Assembly (NCBI GenBank): GCA_002437665.1
Contig: DJQW01000001.1
Span: forward strand, 193,481-257,480
Source of the DNA: Alphaproteobacteria bacterium UBA6376
Lineage (GTDB): Bacteria > Pseudomonadota > Alphaproteobacteria > Rs-D84
Reading direction: 5' to 3'
Length of the DNA: 64,000 bases
Shown here one piece after another: positions 1 through 6,561 of the stretch. Position 1 is the stretch's first letter; each line of letters opens with the position of its first letter. The position numbers and the translations under genes are program-made. The notes under the pieces were generated by a model. The model searched no databases, had not been told where the DNA came from, and was given only the letters and a program-made list of their open reading frames with translations.

Positions 1-96
1 ATCATAAGACCACAGAACCGCGTCCGCGCCCCCACGTGCAACAATCGTGCCCAATGCGGTGCCCCATGCGCCCGCGCCAATAATCCCTACCTTCAT
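1..96 (-). CDS. gpsA: Glycerol-3-phosphate dehydrogenase, N-terminal fragment
   Basis: This is the first 32 codons of a minus-strand gene that leaves the window at position 1. The peptide starts MKVGIIGAGAWGTALG, the Rossmann dinucleotide-binding GxGxxG motif in the form typical of NAD(P)H-dependent glycerol-3-phosphate dehydrogenase, which makes glycerol 3-phosphate for phospholipids. The ATG at 96 overlaps the TGA of the upstream TPR gene (ATGA), so the two are probably co-transcribed. Only the nucleotide-binding start is visible; another dehydrogenase with the same fold cannot be fully excluded. Confidence 0.8.
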   Translation of the reverse strand, partial: MKVGIIGAGAWGTALGTIVARGGADAVLWSYD

Positions 97-1709
97 TTCA
101 GTTTCCTCAGTTTCTTTTGCAGCGCAGGCATACTTGTCCAACCATCATTTGATAAATCAATCGCCGCCTGATACGCCTTGCGTGCTTGTTCAACATTGCC
201 AGCCGACGCGTACATATCACCCAAATGCATATATAACAAAGAACATTCGTGTGTACGTTCGGTGACCTCTTCCATAATTTTGATGCCTTCGGCCGTGCCT
301 TCGCGGGCGGCAACCGTAACGCCAACCGCGTCCCACGCCCGCACATTGCGTACATCGCGCATCAAAACCTTCATCGCATAGTCATATGCGCTGTCCAGTT
401 CTTGATTCTGGGCCGCCCATATTAATGCCTGTATAATCATACCATCGCCGTCCATGGCCAGAACCTCGGTCGCGGAATTTATATCACGCTGGGCATCGTC
501 ATATTTGCCAAATACATAGTGCACATATGCCCGATTGCGCAAGAAACGTGCACGTCCGCCCTCGGTCAAATTTGGATTGTCCAATGCACGCTTTATCGTG
601 CGCAATGCCGCGCGATAGTTCCCCTGATGTACATGATAACCGGCCAACTGCTCCACCGCCGGTACAAACAGCGGATTTATTTTCACGATGCGTTCCAACG
701 CCGCGGCGTTTCCGCCCCGCTCTGCATTGCGCAGAACGCCGAACAGATAATATGGACTGGACGGGTCAATGCGGTCAAAATACGTTTGGTAATCGCCGCC
801 GTTATTAAAGAAAAACTGCCCCAGATAATAGTTGATTGCATCATTATTATCGCCAAAATTCGGGCCGGTAATTTCCGCGAATCGCAGCATCAGCAACGAC
901 AAATCAGAATACATCATAATCTGGGTGTGGGATACGGTCTGAACCAAACTGAACGCCATTGCATTCTTTGTCCCAGCAAATGTTTCCCACGCGGGAATGT
1001 CTGTGTATTCCAGCATATACATACCGCCCAAATGCGATGTGAAATCGCGGCGCAATGCGTCCGCCGCATCATTCATATCATTGTGAATATAGAACGACAT
1101 AATATATCTGTAATCGTTTATATTCATAAAATCACAGCGTACACGTGCAAATTCTTCGGCGGCACGTTTTATGTTACCGGTTTCAGCGTAAATTTGCCCG
1201 CGCATAAACGATTTCCATGCGTCATTGGTTGGTGTGCTGTCAACGAACTTTAATGCCTCTGTACGGCGATTGTTGCCAATCATAGACCAAATCTTGAACG
1301 ATGCCATCAATGCGGATTTATCGTTTTTATGCCGTTTATAGAACGCGTCCCAATCGTCATTTGAAACCAAATATGCATCATAAATCAATTTGGCTGCGGG
1401 CGCGGTTGCCTTTTTCAAATCGCCGGCATTTTCCGGCATTTTTCCAGATAAAAATTCAGATAAATAGCGCGCATTTTGTACCGCGTCGAATTGCACATCA
1501 CGGGTGACATTTGAAAATTCAACAGCGCGGTCAAAATCATTCACGTATATCGCGTGTCGCGCGGCCAGATACGCCCCATGTGGCGTAACAGGAAATTCGT
1601 GCGATGCGGCCGCGTTCGGCACACTTTCGTGATTCCAAATCGCGACGCCCGCCCCCAATACAGTGGCCAAACACGCCGCCCCAATAAATAAACTTTCTAT
1701 TTTTCTCAT
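93..1709 (-). CDS. Membrane-anchored TPR-repeat protein
   Basis: The 538-residue protein has one N-terminal hydrophobic segment (about residues 7-25) that is either an uncleaved anchor or a signal peptide. The rest is helical, with tetratricopeptide-like repeats clearest in the C-terminal half (about 340-530), for example a segment with Gly-Asn-Tyr-Arg-Ala-Ala-Leu and one with Gly-Asn-Val-Glu-Gln-Ala-Arg-Lys-Ala-Tyr. TPR arrays mediate protein-protein contacts; no catalytic domain is visible. It lies upstream of gpsA with an ATGA overlap and diverges from rsmG across only 21 bp. The exact role is unknown. Confidence 0.75.
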   Translation of the reverse strand: MRKIESLFIGAACLATVLGAGVAIWNHESVPNAAASHEFPVTPHGAYLAARHAIYVNDFDRAVEFSNVTRDVQFDAVQNARYLSEFLSGKMPENAGDLKKATAPAAKLIYDAYLVSNDDWDAFYKRHKNDKSALMASFKIWSMIGNNRRTEALKFVDSTPTNDAWKSFMRGQIYAETGNIKRAAEEFARVRCDFMNINDYRYIMSFYIHNDMNDAADALRRDFTSHLGGMYMLEYTDIPAWETFAGTKNAMAFSLVQTVSHTQIMMYSDLSLLMLRFAEITGPNFGDNNDAINYYLGQFFFNNGGDYQTYFDRIDPSSPYYLFGVLRNAERGGNAAALERIVKINPLFVPAVEQLAGYHVHQGNYRAALRTIKRALDNPNLTEGGRARFLRNRAYVHYVFGKYDDAQRDINSATEVLAMDGDGMIIQALIWAAQNQELDSAYDYAMKVLMRDVRNVRAWDAVGVTVAAREGTAEGIKIMEEVTERTHECSLLYMHLGDMYASAGNVEQARKAYQAAIDLSNDGWTSMPALQKKLRKLK

Positions 1710-1730
1710 AACTGTGCTAGAATACCGCGT
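1710..1730. promoter_or_regulatory. 21-bp divergent promoter region, TPR gene / rsmG
   Basis: Only 21 bp separate the two divergent start codons. On the plus strand an extended -10 (TGC-TAGAAT, hexamer 1718-1723) ends 7 nt before the rsmG ATG. On the minus strand an overlapping TATTCT (1724 to 1719) ends 9 nt before the TPR-gene ATG. Transcription from either would begin at or within about 3 nt of the ATG, giving leaderless or nearly leaderless mRNAs. No strong -35 was seen for either. Confidence 0.5.
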
Positions 1731-2291
1731 ATGGATAATAAAGTCAAATTTGAACAGTACGCAGACACGTTACGCACATGGTCGGCCAAAATGAATTTGG
1801 TCGCGCCCAGTACACTGTCTGATATTGAAAATCGTCATTTTGCCGATTCGGCGCAACTGGCGGACGTTTTGCCGACGGACGCGCAAATTGTCGATTTGGG
1901 CAGTGGGGCTGGATTCCCTGGGGTTGTGTTGGCAATTTTGGGCTGGCACGTGACGTGTATCGAATCGATTGGTAAAAAGGTCGCATTCCTGAACGCGGTC
2001 AAAGAACGTCTGGATTTACAGAATTTGACGATTTACCATGGTCGGGTCGAAGATTTTGTTAAAAAAATGCCGGCAAATACCGGCAATATTGTGTTCACAG
2101 CGCGTGCGTTTGCACCACTGATTAAAATTTTGGACTATGTTGCCAAAACAAAATGCCGGCTTTTTTTACTAAAGGGTCGGGAAATATCGGCAGAAATTGC
2201 AACTGCCCAGACCAAGTATAAATTTGATTATGAATTGATAAATTCACGCACTGGCGATGGGTATATCATAATTATCAAAAATTGCCGGTAA
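1731..2291 (+). CDS. rsmG: 16S rRNA (guanine527-N7)-methyltransferase RsmG (GidB)
   Basis: The 186-residue protein is a SAM-dependent methyltransferase of the RsmG family, which makes m7G527 in the 530 loop of 16S rRNA. The SAM-binding motif LGSGAGFPG is at about residues 57-65, preceded by the family-typical N-terminal segment with NRHFADSAQLA. The length is slightly short of the usual 200-215. The position a little upstream of parA-parB matches the usual mnmG-rsmG-parAB arrangement near the alphaproteobacterial origin, but mnmG is not adjacent here and a minus-strand gene separates rsmG from parA. No Shine-Dalgarno is possible within the 21-bp gap, consistent with a leaderless start. Confidence 0.93.
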   Translation: MDNKVKFEQYADTLRTWSAKMNLVAPSTLSDIENRHFADSAQLADVLPTDAQIVDLGSGAGFPGVVLAILGWHVTCIESIGKKVAFLNAVKERLDLQNLTIYHGRVEDFVKKMPANTGNIVFTARAFAPLIKILDYVAKTKCRLFLLKGREISAEIATAQTKYKFDYELINSRTGDGYIIIIKNCR

Positions 2292-2304
2292 TTTCATGTG
2301 AAAT
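2291..2304. promoter_or_regulatory. Candidate parS-like palindrome 1
   Basis: ATTTCATGTGAAAT has perfect 6-bp arms (ATTTCA/TGAAAT) around a TG centre and sits just past rsmG. It differs at one position from the TTTCACGTGAAA core of the widely conserved chromosomal parS site. A related palindrome lies at 3291 and parA-parB follow at once. Binding by ParB is inferred from similarity and location. Confidence 0.4.
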
Positions 2305-2323
2305 AAGCAATAATTTCTTGAAA

Positions 2324-3247
2324 TCAGCGTGTTTTTGCATTTATTAAAAAAGGTGGTTTTTGACCGGTAATATTACTGGCGGTTTCAACGCATTTTTCGA
2401 CATCGCCCAGTAATTTTTTGCGCATGGTTGTGTCGGCAAATACCCATGGGTTTACACGCCCGCGCAGTGAATTAAATGACCACATTGGGGCCCACATATC
2501 TGATTCTGGACAAAACAGCATATCTTGGTGTGGAAAACCGCATTGGTCATTTGGTGTGTATTTTCTGTCAGATACCGATTCGGTTGCCCGACGTATTGTC
2601 GTGCGATAAACACCGCGATTAAATTCAATTTGAAATTTTTGTAATGCGTATTTCATAACCAGCGTTGCAATTTCAGGTCTGTTGAAATCCAGTGGCCACG
2701 ACATTTTTAATGTGTCCGCCATGCGTGTTATATCGCGATCGGCGCGTGCCAGACAATTTGACAGTGCTGGGAATCGACGGCCATGCGTGGCGCGCCAATC
2801 CAATGCCTCTATAATTTCGGCCGCCGGCGCGATAATTTCGTTCATTGCGGCAATTTGCCCGCGCACATACGGCGAATGCAATTCGTCTTGGTGGGTGAAT
2901 ATCGCCTTGCGTGCATGTTCAACCTCGTGCCGCTGAACCAGCGGTTTCATTTGATTGTTCATGTTGCAAAAATGTCTGACACGCGCGGCGGTGTCCATCG
3001 GTTGAAAATGGAATACAACAACCCTGTTTTCGTATGGAAAAAATAATCCCGCCGCCGCAGTTTTGGAAATGTGGTTGAAATTCGAATCGGACACACGGAT
3101 TGTATCACTGCAAATTTTAAGTGTTTGAACGGTTGAAAATTTGCCGGCATTTACCGGTGTTTTTTGCTGTTTTTTCACCCCGCCCCAGCACAATAATGCA
3201 CTGGCGGCAACAGATGTTGATAAAGTAAACAGTGTTTTGAACCGCAT
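2324..3247 (-). CDS. Secreted or anchored protein with an HExxH motif (putative metallopeptidase)
   Basis: The protein is 307 residues from the ATG at 3247. An in-frame ATG at 3298 would add 17 residues but falls inside the parS-like palindrome, so the internal start, which places the hydrophobic segment (LFTLSTSVAASALLCWGG) at the N-terminus, is preferred. The sequence QRHEVEHARKA contains HExxH, the zinc-binding signature of zincin metallopeptidases; several downstream acidic residues could be the third ligand. No family was recognised, so the enzymatic call rests on the motif alone. The gene lies between rsmG and parA on the opposite strand, flanked by the two parS-like palindromes. Confidence 0.55.
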   Translation of the reverse strand: MRFKTLFTLSTSVAASALLCWGGVKKQQKTPVNAGKFSTVQTLKICSDTIRVSDSNFNHISKTAAAGLFFPYENRVVVFHFQPMDTAARVRHFCNMNNQMKPLVQRHEVEHARKAIFTHQDELHSPYVRGQIAAMNEIIAPAAEIIEALDWRATHGRRFPALSNCLARADRDITRMADTLKMSWPLDFNRPEIATLVMKYALQKFQIEFNRGVYRTTIRRATESVSDRKYTPNDQCGFPHQDMLFCPESDMWAPMWSFNSLRGRVNPWVFADTTMRKKLLGDVEKCVETASNITGQKPPFLINAKTR

Positions 3248-3290
3248 ATTATAAATTGTATAACAAAATATGCCTATGTCAAATGTGGTT

Positions 3291-3306
3291 TGTTTCATAT
3301 GAAATA
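3291..3306. promoter_or_regulatory. Candidate parS-like palindrome 2
   Basis: TGTTTCATATGAAATA contains the perfect 12-bp palindrome TTTCATATGAAA and matches the consensus parS 16-mer at 13 of 16 positions, the differences being in the central CG and one outer base. It lies about 115 bp upstream of the parA start and 1 kb from the first palindrome. Confidence 0.4.
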
Positions 3307-3358
3307 AATTTTATTAAACTGTAATTACTATGTTTTTTATTTGTGAAATATAATTGCC

Positions 3359-3384
3359 TTGACCGATTTATATCTTTTTATAAT
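3359..3384 (+). promoter_or_regulatory. Possible parA promoter
   Basis: A consensus TATAAT (3379-3384) precedes parA by about 35 nt. TTGACC at 3359-3364 gives a short 14-nt spacer, so the -35 assignment is uncertain. The transcript would carry a leader with AGAAAGGA before the ATG. Confidence 0.35.
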
Positions 3385-3418
3385 ACTTGCAACATCAGAA
3401 AGGAATGGTGAAAAACGA

Positions 3419-4201
3419 ATGGCAACAGTAATCGCATTTGCAAATCAAAAGGGTGGTGTTGGCAAAACAACAACTGCAATCAATATTGGCGCGTCATTGG
3501 CGGCAATTAAAAAGCGTGTTTTGTTGGTCGATCTTGATCCCCAAGGCAATGCCGGTACGGGCTTGGGCTTTGTGCGCAGCGCGCATCGTCAAAGTGTTTA
3601 TGGCGTTATTATGGGCACGGCCGCGGCCGCCGACAATATTTTAACAACCGCCGTTCCAAATATGCATATTATGCCGTCCAGTATGGCGTTGGCGGGTGCA
3701 GAAATTGATTTGCTGGACGCTGATAACCGTGAATTTCGCCTGCGCGATGCATTGGCAACGGTTGCGTCGCACTATGATTATATATTATTGGATTGCCCGC
3801 CGACATTGGGGTATTTGACAATAAACGCATTGGTTGCGTCTGACTGGGTCGTTGTCCCAATGCAGTGCGAATTTTATTCGCTGGAGGGTGTGCAACAGTT
3901 GCTGATGACGATTCGCGCCGTGCATGACAAGATAAATCCAAAATTGGCGGTGTTGGGGTTCTTGCTGACCATGTATGATCGTCGTTATGGTGTCACACGT
4001 GCGGTTGATGATGATGTGCGCAAAACATTTGGCGACCAAGTGTTCAAGACCGTTGTTCCGCGCAATGTCCGCGTATCCGAAGCACCCAGTTTCGGCAAAC
4101 CGGCGTTATTCTATGACTTTAATTCAAGTGGCGCACAGGCGTATTTGCGCGTTGCAACCGAAATGATTCAAAAACTGGAAGGGGGCGAAAATGGCAACTA
4201 A
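3419..4201 (+). CDS. parA: Chromosome-partitioning ATPase ParA (Soj)
   Basis: The 260-residue P-loop ATPase of the ParA/MinD type works with ParB-parS to move replicated origins apart. The deviant Walker A KGGVGKTTT is at about residues 10-18, followed by the Walker A' LVDLDPQGN and Walker B LLDCPP. The start at 3419 has AGAAAGGA upstream and gives the canonical MATVIAFANQKGG start; an upstream TTG at 3359 would add 20 unrelated residues. The 3' end overlaps parB by 11 bp, indicating translational coupling. Confidence 0.96.
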   Translation: MATVIAFANQKGGVGKTTTAINIGASLAAIKKRVLLVDLDPQGNAGTGLGFVRSAHRQSVYGVIMGTAAAADNILTTAVPNMHIMPSSMALAGAEIDLLDADNREFRLRDALATVASHYDYILLDCPPTLGYLTINALVASDWVVVPMQCEFYSLEGVQQLLMTIRAVHDKINPKLAVLGFLLTMYDRRYGVTRAVDDDVRKTFGDQVFKTVVPRNVRVSEAPSFGKPALFYDFNSSGAQAYLRVATEMIQKLEGGENGN

Positions 4202-5072
4202 GTTTGGATTGGGACGTGGTTTGGCCGATTTGCAAAACGAAATCGGTATATCTGTGCCAGATATCACCGCATTGACCGGTGGTGACCGCGTTGTGGTAAA
4301 GCAGATTCCATTGGCGCAAATTGGCGCAAACCCCGATCAGCCACGCAAGACATTTACAGATGCTGAATTGGCAGATTTATCGGCGTCTATAAAAGAGAAG
4401 GGCGTATTGCAACCAATCTTGTTGCGCGCGGTTACAAACCGGCCGTATATGTATGAAATTGTGGCGGGCGAACGTCGCTATCGCGCCAGCAAGATGGCGG
4501 GGCTGGCGGAAATTCCCGCATTAGTCAAGACATTGGACGATGGCAATGCGATGGAAATCGCGCTGATTGAAAATGTCCAGCGTGAAAACCTGAACCCAAT
4601 AGAAGAGGCCGCCGCGTACAAAAACATAATGGAAAAGTGCGGCTATTCCATGGACGACGTATCGCGCCTGATTAGCAAGTCAGAAAGTTATATTCGCAAT
4701 ATGCTGCGTATTTGTGCGTTGCCAGATAGTGTCCAAGAAATGGTAAAGTCGGGCGAATTGTCGGCATCGCATGCGCGTACAATTGCGGTTGCGGCGCATC
4801 CGGCGGAATTGGCACGCGAAATTGTCCAGAATCATTTGTCTGTGGCGGATGCGGCCACACGTGTAAAGCAGGGCGCACGTCGCAATACCAGTCGCGCATA
4901 CACAAACAAAACGATTGATGACGGTGTTCGTCGCGATATGGAGGGGCGCATTTCCAGCACCATTGGCGCAAAGGTAAAGATATCAGAACGTCGTGGTGGT
5001 GCGGGCCAGATTGTTATATCATTTGCCACCCGTATGCAACTGAACGAATTGGTTGAAAAACTGACCAAATAA
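4191..5072 (+). CDS. parB: Chromosome-partitioning protein ParB (Spo0J)
   Basis: The 293-residue parS-binding CTP-dependent clamp protein begins with the typical KFGLGRGLADL segment. It contains the ParB nuclease-like/CTPase box with GERRYRA at about residues 92-98 and ENVQRENLNPIEEA just after it. A central helix-turn-helix (YSMDDVSRLISKSESYIRN) recognises DNA, and the C-terminal dimerisation region ends in a Lys-Leu-Thr-Lys tail. It is translated from inside the end of parA and followed directly by a terminator, so parAB form a two-gene unit. Confidence 0.96.
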   Translation: MATKFGLGRGLADLQNEIGISVPDITALTGGDRVVVKQIPLAQIGANPDQPRKTFTDAELADLSASIKEKGVLQPILLRAVTNRPYMYEIVAGERRYRASKMAGLAEIPALVKTLDDGNAMEIALIENVQRENLNPIEEAAAYKNIMEKCGYSMDDVSRLISKSESYIRNMLRICALPDSVQEMVKSGELSASHARTIAVAAHPAELAREIVQNHLSVADAATRVKQGARRNTSRAYTNKTIDDGVRRDMEGRISSTIGAKVKISERRGGAGQIVISFATRMQLNELVEKLTK

Positions 5073-5096
5073 AAATGCCCCGATCGGGGCATTTTT
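5071..5096 (+). terminator. Rho-independent terminator after parB
   Basis: An 11-bp perfect stem (AAAAATGCCCC / GGGGCATTTTT) with a GATC loop and T-rich 3' arm starts at the parB stop codon. Confidence 0.9.
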
Positions 5097-5100
5097 ATTT

Positions 5101-5318
5101 AGAGAGCAAAGAATGTGTCCGCCAATGGTGGACATTTTAATTTACTGGATTGCTTCGTTACACTCGCAATGACAAGAGAGCAAGACCACAGTCCGCAGAC
5201 GACACACGTGCTAGAATCTCTGTCATTGCGAGCGAGCGTAAGCGACGCGTGGCAATCCAGTTTATTTTATGTTGCGCACAGCGCACAAAATTTGAACTCT
5301 GAACTTTGATATTTGAAC
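5101..5318. repeat. Dispersed composite palindromic repeat, copy A
   Basis: The element contains an AGAGAGCAAAGA start and a TGTCCGCC...GGTGGACA palindrome (5115-5133). A left arm TACTGGATTGCTTCG...CTCGCAATGACA (5143-5174) faces an inverted right arm TGTCATTGCGAGCGAGC...GGCAATCCAG (5221-5260) across a variable 46-bp core. A GTTGCGCACAGCGCAC palindrome follows, then a run of TTTGAACT-type units. Copies of the arms occur at 13869, 16046 and 29497. No protein is encoded. Confidence 0.8.
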
Positions 5319-5324
5319 TTTATT

Positions 5325-5355
5325 AAAAAAACGCCGGCATTTGCCGGTGTTTTTT
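5325..5355. terminator. Bidirectional terminator
   Basis: The stem ACGCCGGCA / TGCCGGTGT lies between A-tracts and T-tracts. It terminates the minus-strand Cys-rich gene pair, whose last stop codon it abuts, and would also stop plus-strand transcription. Confidence 0.85.
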
Positions 5356-5635
5356 AGTTAGAATAATAGCAGTCGTCGCCATAGGTATAAATTCCACGGC
5401 TGTCTTCGCCCCATTGGGTTTGACCAGAAACACGACATGATGTTATGCCGCCCGTGTTATTTGCCGATGTTGTGCCATATGTGTTTCCGATGGCGGGGCA
5501 GCGTGTACATACCCCACCCGACAGGTAATAACCCGCCGTGCAAGATGTGTATTTCTTGCCGGATTGCTCGCATGCGGCAATGGCGGCGCGGCCCATCGTT
5601 GCCATACAAATGGCGAAAATAAATATGCGTTTCAT
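5354..5635 (-). CDS. Small secreted cysteine-rich protein (93 aa)
   Basis: A clear signal peptide (MKRIFIFAICMATMGRAAIA) precedes a mature part of about 70 residues with eight Cys. The core CTAGYYLSGGVCTRCP resembles short disulphide-knotted EGF/GCC2-GCC3-like units found in eukaryotic surface proteins and in large bacterial adhesins. No enzyme signature is present. It lies 16 nt downstream of a second small Cys-rich secreted protein, and the pair ends at a terminator, so they probably form one operon behind the structured leader at 6018-6223. The function is unknown; an envelope or secreted disulphide-rich peptide is inferred. Confidence 0.65.
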   Translation of the reverse strand: MKRIFIFAICMATMGRAAIAACEQSGKKYTSCTAGYYLSGGVCTRCPAIGNTYGTTSANNTGGITSCRVSGQTQWGEDSRGIYTYGDDCYYSN

Positions 5636-5651
5636 TTATTTTACCCTTTGT

Positions 5652-5990
5652 CTACAAGTTGCACATGCAATCTTGGTCACGGCCGATTGAGGATTGTAAT
5701 TTTGTTTCATAGCAATCATATTGTGATAAATATGCATCACACGTTCCGTATGATATTACATATGTTCCGGTTTCATCACTGCCGGTGGTGTCGGCGCGGC
5801 TGCACGTTGTTCCAGATAATGTGTATCCGGTGTCGCAATAGTATTCTGAATGCGTTGTGCCGCTGTTACAGCAACAATACCCGCTGGCCGCCGTTTCCAG
5901 ACATGTGTTCAAATCCACACACGCGGCATGCGCCAGATTTGGCACGGCGATAATCGCCAGTGCGATACTTGTGATTATTTTTGCTTTCAT
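5652..5990 (-). CDS. Small secreted cysteine-rich protein (112 aa)
   Basis: The signal peptide (about 22 residues ending AHA) is followed by a Cys-dense mature region of about 90 residues with a CCC cluster. A CDTGYTLSGTTCSR unit resembles the GYYLSGGVC unit of the next gene. A GGGGG-containing ribosome-binding site sits about 8 nt before the ATG. It is the first gene after a structured leader RNA ending in a terminator-like hairpin, so its expression may be attenuated. The function is unknown. Confidence 0.65.
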   Translation of the reverse strand: MKAKIITSIALAIIAVPNLAHAACVDLNTCLETAASGYCCCNSGTTHSEYYCDTGYTLSGTTCSRADTTGSDETGTYVISYGTCDAYLSQYDCYETKLQSSIGRDQDCMCNL

Positions 5991-6017
5991 TGTTTTACCC
6001 CCTGTTGTTTTTCGTAC

Positions 6018-6223
6018 GAAAAAACCACCAAGTTATTTGGTGGTCAGGAGGCTGATAACAATTTTGTGAATTGTGTGCTTATTCAGTATATTCGCAACCC
6101 TCCTGACCGTCTGGTTCAGGAGTTATATTTTCGTCGTAATAAAAAATGCGCATGCGCGCACTTGGAACTTATTCCGACGCACAAAACGGGTTATCAGACC
6201 CCATCACGGCAACACGCCATGAC
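6018..6223 (-). ncRNA. Structured leader RNA or sRNA with two terminator-like hairpins
   Basis: Transcription from the promoter at 6230-6258 would run through hairpins CATGGC/GCCGTG and GGG/CCC, then TGCGC-GCAT-GCGCA followed by T6 (6141-6160), a possible first terminator. CTCCTGA (6122-6116) can pair with TCAGGAG (6106-6100), while GGTCAGGAGG (6108-6099) can instead pair with CCTCCTGACC (6051-6042). The last hairpin ACCACCAA/TTGGTGGT plus a T-tract (6044-6018) lies about 30 nt before the 112-residue Cys-rich gene. Competing pairings next to a terminator are what an attenuator or riboswitch looks like, but an independent sRNA is equally possible. It fills most of the 358-bp gap 5991-6348. Confidence 0.5.
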
Positions 6224-6229
6224 GATGCG

Positions 6230-6258
6230 ATTATAAAAGAATCTTTTCCGATTTGCAA
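6230..6258 (-). promoter_or_regulatory. Strong minus-strand promoter for the leader RNA
   Basis: TTGCAA (6258-6253), a 17-nt spacer and a consensus TATAAT (6235-6230) form one of the best sigma-70-type promoters in the window. Transcription would start near 6223. Confidence 0.75.
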
Positions 6259-6348
6259 CTGTTTAGAGCAGGGCGAATTATAAAAACTGACCCTTTACAA
6301 TCGGCATTTTATCTTGTACATTTAGGCCGATAAAACAAAGGCAGGGTG

Positions 6349-6549
6349 ATGGACGACAAAAAATTATCGTTTGAAGATGCGTACAAGCAACTGACCGAAT
6401 TGGTCAAGAAAATGGAATCTGGCGAATTGCCATTGGCGGATTCTGTGGCGGCGTACGAACAGGGTATCAAGTTAAAGGCGTATTGCGAACAGTTACTGAA
6501 AGAAGCAGAACTGAAAATCGAAACGTTAAAGGTTGAAACGCAAGCATAG
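6349..6549 (+). CDS. xseB: Exodeoxyribonuclease VII small subunit
   Basis: The 66-residue small subunit of exonuclease VII binds the large subunit XseA, which degrades single-stranded DNA bidirectionally. The family pattern is plain: LSFEDAYKQLTELVKKMESGELPLADSVAAYEQG, two helices with the Glu-Leu-Pro-Leu turn. The ATG at 6349 has AAGG 7 nt upstream; the GTG at 6346 would add one residue. It precedes mutS by 12 bp. xseA is not in the window. Confidence 0.92.
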   Translation: MDDKKLSFEDAYKQLTELVKKMESGELPLADSVAAYEQGIKLKAYCEQLLKEAELKIETLKVETQA

Positions 6550-6561
6550 GCGTGCCGCAAG

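Noticed and set aside
519..1253. 244-codon plus-strand open frame opposite the TPR gene
   Set aside because: It lies wholly antisense to the clear TPR gene, has no ribosome-binding site, and its peptide (Cys/His/Ile-rich) looks like a reverse-strand shadow.
5991..6345. tmRNA or SRP RNA in the leader region
   Set aside because: No tag-peptide frame with a proper terminal CCA domain and no SRP tetraloop motif was found on either strand.
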